A stretch of 7,338 nt of DNA from Pseudomonadota bacterium. GTDB lineage: Bacteria > Pseudomonadota > Alphaproteobacteria > Azospirillales > Azospirillaceae. Below, piece after piece: positions 5,559-7,338 of this stretch. The notes beneath the pieces were generated by a model. The model made no database searches and had not been told where the DNA came from. It worked only from the letters and a program-made list of their open reading frames with translations. How positions within the stretch are numbered: the stretch's first letter is position 1; every line of letters begins with the position of its first letter. The stretch is taken from the NCBI GenBank assembly GCA_023416195.1, contig JAEZID010000322.1, positions 1-7,338 of the forward strand, given 5' to 3'. The translations under genes were made by a program, and so were the position numbers.

Positions 5559-5859
5559 ATCGTACGGGCCGGCGACGATGCATCGCCGCTCATGCCGGAG
5601 CTGCGCGCCCGGAATGCCTTAAAGCATAAGGGGTTTTGCAGGAATTAGCTTTCGGTGAAGTTGACCCTGGCCGAAAGTCAGGGGGCCTTTGCCTCCGCCA
5701 AGACAGCCTCATATGTCCAAGATGTTAAACGACTTTTCTGGCGTGCTGTGTCCGGGGACGCTATTTTTGGACATTCCCGGGTGTGTCACGCCGCAGTGTG
5801 GAATTGCAGGAATGAGCGTTGACTTGGCCGAGAATGCAGTGGTGACGGGCGGAGGAGCG
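5559..5859. other. Divergent intergenic region between rarD and the histidine kinase; several inverted repeats, no clear promoter
   Basis: About 300 bp with no convincing gene. Structures seen are CCTTA/TAAGG (5617-5621 with 5627-5631), a 7-bp CTTTCGG/CCGAAAG pair (5649-5655 with 5671-5677), and a 7-bp TGTCCAA/TTGGACA pair (5714-5720 with 5767-5773). The last segment could be the coding N-terminus if the kinase starts at ATG 5812 or further upstream. GGAAT-N17-GTT at 5611-5635 loosely resembles the alphaproteobacterial EcfG stress-sigma consensus (GGAAC, then cGTT). No good sigma-70 pair is visible on either strand. Confidence 0.5.
5851..5856 (+). promoter_or_regulatory. Ribosome binding site that decides the kinase start
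   Basis: GGAGGA lies just ahead of ATG 5860. It is the best Shine-Dalgarno before any candidate start in this frame. ATG 5812 has AGGA abutting the start codon (no spacer), and TTG 5689 and ATG 5713 have none. Confidence 0.6.
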
Positions 5860-7005
5860 ATGGAGTCGGCATCGCCGACCTTGCGGCATCTCCAGGCGGT
5901 GGCGGAGTTCGGTCAGTACGCTTTGCGGGAAACCGACCTGGACGCGCTGCTGCACGAAGCCTGCTCGCAGGTCGCCAAGGGCCTTGGCGTGCCCTACGCC
6001 AAGGTTCTGGAGTACCGGGCGGGCGAGGACGATTTCCTGATCCGGGCCGGCGTCGGCTGGCGTCCGGGCGTGGTCGGGTCCGTCCGCGCCCCGGCCAACC
6101 GCAACCACGCGCCGGGCCTCGCCATGCTGACGCGCCAGCCGGTGGTCAGCGGCGACCTTGCCGCCGATCCGCGCTTCACTCCGACCGACCTGTTCCGCGA
6201 ATACGCCGCCGCCGCGCTGGTCAATGCGCCGATCCTGCTGGACACCGGGGTGTTTGGGGTGCTGGAGGTGGTGACGCCGGAACGCCGCCCCTTCTCGACC
6301 CCCGAGGTCACCTTCCTGCAGAACTTCGCCAACCTGATCGCCGCGGTGATCCACCGCCGGCGCAGCGAGGAGTCGCTGAAGGCGGCGCTGGCCGAACGGG
6401 AAATCCTGCTGCGGGAACTCCAGCACCGGGTCAAGAACAACCTGTACGTCGTCACCAGCCTGCTCGGCCTCCAGGCCAACCGGATCGGCGACAGCGCCGC
6501 GCGCGGCGCGCTGGAGGAGGTGCAGCACCGCGTCCACGCCATCGGGCTGGCCTATGGCCTGCTCCAGAATTCGCAGGACATTTCGCATTTCGACCTGGGC
6601 GGCTATCTGGAGGCGCTCTGCCGGACCCTGATCGGCGACGACGGGGAGGGCGGCGTCACCCTCGCGCTCGACTGCGAGCCGGCGCAGGTCACGCTTCAGG
6701 TCGGCGTCCCGCTGGGCCTGATCGTCAACGAACTGGTCTCCAACAGCCTGAAGCACGCCTTTCCCGACGGGCGCGGCACCATCTTTCTCAAGGTGCGCCG
6801 CGACGCCGACCGGATCTCGCTGGAGATCGCGGACGACGGCAAGGGCATGGCCCGACCGGGCGTCGCCGGGGGACCCAACCGCCCGCGCAGCCTCGGCCTG
6901 AAGCTGGTCGAGGCGCTGGCGCTTCAGGTCCAGGGCATTCTGACGCACCCGCCGGCCGAACGGGGCGTGCGCCATCACCTGACCTTCATGGTGCCCAATG
7001 ACTGA
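5860..7005 (+). CDS. GAF domain sensor histidine kinase, HisKA_2 family
   Basis: With ATG 5860 the protein has 381 residues and no membrane segment, so it should be cytoplasmic. Residues about 22-165 form a GAF sensor domain (DLDALLHEACSQVAKGLGVP...FGVLEVVTPERRPFS...FLQNFANLIAAV). A charged helix (about 166-188) leads into the dimerisation helix LLRELQHRVKNNLYVVTSLL, where His189 should be the phosphorylated residue; this is the HisKA_2 signature. The ATPase domain shows an N-box LIVNELVSNSLKHAF (288-301), a G1 box ADDGKGM (324-330) and a G2 box SLGLKLVEALA (344-354). The Trp of the related HWE class is not seen in the N/G1 region. Its stop overlaps the start of a receiver gene, its probable partner. 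The GAF ligand is unknown: no haem or chromophore motif is obvious. In-frame starts at 5812, 5713 and 5689 would lengthen it by 16 to 57 residues and cannot be fully excluded. Confidence 0.92.
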   Translation: MESASPTLRHLQAVAEFGQYALRETDLDALLHEACSQVAKGLGVPYAKVLEYRAGEDDFLIRAGVGWRPGVVGSVRAPANRNHAPGLAMLTRQPVVSGDLAADPRFTPTDLFREYAAAALVNAPILLDTGVFGVLEVVTPERRPFSTPEVTFLQNFANLIAAVIHRRRSEESLKAALAEREILLRELQHRVKNNLYVVTSLLGLQANRIGDSAARGALEEVQHRVHAIGLAYGLLQNSQDISHFDLGGYLEALCRTLIGDDGEGGVTLALDCEPAQVTLQVGVPLGLIVNELVSNSLKHAFPDGRGTIFLKVRRDADRISLEIADDGKGMARPGVAGGPNRPRSLGLKLVEALALQVQGILTHPPAERGVRHHLTFMVPND

Positions 7006-7338
7006 CCCGTCCGACACGCCTAAGCGGATCCTGATCGTGGAGGACGAGGCGCTCGTCGCCCTCTACACCCGCGAACTGCTGGAAGATGCCGGGTACGAGG
7101 TGATCGGCATCGCCCCGACGGGGGAGGCCGCCTTGTCCATGGCCTCGGTGGCGCCGCCCTACCTTGCGCTGGTGGACATCCGCATTCCCGGCGGGATGGA
7201 CGGCATCGCGACCGCCGCCGAACTGCGCGCCCGGCACGGCGCCGGCATCGTCTTCGTTTCGGGCACGCTCGACCCGCCGACCCTGGAGCGTACCCGCCCG
7301 CTCGCGCCGCACGCCTGCCTGCAAAAGCCGGTGCGGTC
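6998..7338 (+). CDS. CheY-like response regulator receiver, 3'-partial at window end
   Basis: The first 113 codons of a receiver-domain protein run off the window. The reading is MTDPSDTPKRILIVEDEALV..., with acidic Glu15-Asp16, phosphoacceptor Asp60 in ALVDIRIPGGMDGI, the switch Ser88 in VFVSG, and the conserved Lys110-Pro111. All active-site residues are present. Its ATG (6998-7000) overlaps the last 8 bases of the kinase gene, so the two are almost certainly co-transcribed and translationally coupled; it is the likely phosphate acceptor from His189. Whether an output domain follows cannot be seen. Such kinase partners are often single-domain receivers of about 120-130 residues. Confidence 0.92.
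   Translation, partial: MTDPSDTPKRILIVEDEALVALYTRELLEDAGYEVIGIAPTGEAALSMASVAPPYLALVDIRIPGGMDGIATAAELRARHGAGIVFVSGTLDPPTLERTRPLAPHACLQKPVR

Noticed and set aside
4498..5648. Long open frames overlapping rarD in other frames (minus 4498-5583, plus 4530-5648)
   Set aside because: Composition is Arg/Gly/Gln-rich without domains, while the 4611-5558 frame is clearly a ten-helix EamA transporter.
5761..7017. 418-residue open frame opposite the histidine kinase
   Set aside because: Antisense shadow; the plus strand carries complete H, N, G1 and G2 boxes.

Overview
The window is about 7.3 kb of very GC-rich DNA with strong G/C bias at third codon positions. It most likely comes from a nitrogen-fixing alphaproteobacterium of the Rhodospirillales, and I suspect Azospirillum. 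The main clues are a CowN gene (a nitrogenase CO-protection protein of diazotrophs), a stand-alone rpsD, and a HisKA_2-type kinase paired with a receiver. The genus is inferred from gene content and style; no search was run.

Layout, left to right. (1) Positions 3-305 (+) hold the end of cowN, broken by one in-frame TAG at 180-182. (2) Positions 310-1575 (-) encode an exported PQQ-dependent sugar/sorbosone dehydrogenase-like beta-propeller, convergent with cowN and only 4 bp away. (3) Positions 1576-1810 carry a strong promoter and a leader of about 107 nt for rpsD (1811-2425, +, ribosomal protein S4). (4) A bidirectional terminator at 2449-2480 separates rpsD from a convergent old yellow enzyme gene (2574-3677, -). 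(5) The old yellow enzyme gene is divergent from a TetR-family regulator (3827-4501, +). The space between them holds two related palindromes and two back-to-back promoters that share one -35 heptamer. (6) A composite palindromic element at 4497-4614 lies between the TetR gene and a convergent rarD-like transporter gene (4611-5558, -), and its ends supply both stop codons. (7) After a roughly 300-bp divergent intergenic region come a GAF-HisKA_2 histidine kinase (5860-7005, +) and an overlapping CheY-like response regulator (6998 to the window end, partial).

How the genes work together. The old yellow enzyme and TetR genes look like a self-contained electrophile/xenobiotic response module analogous to nemRA. 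The kinase and receiver look like a translationally coupled two-component pair. The other genes are independent housekeeping or accessory units. I see no tRNA, rRNA, insertion sequence or CRISPR array. The points most worth checking are the amber codon in cowN, the shared -35/operator arrangement, and the composite palindrome.
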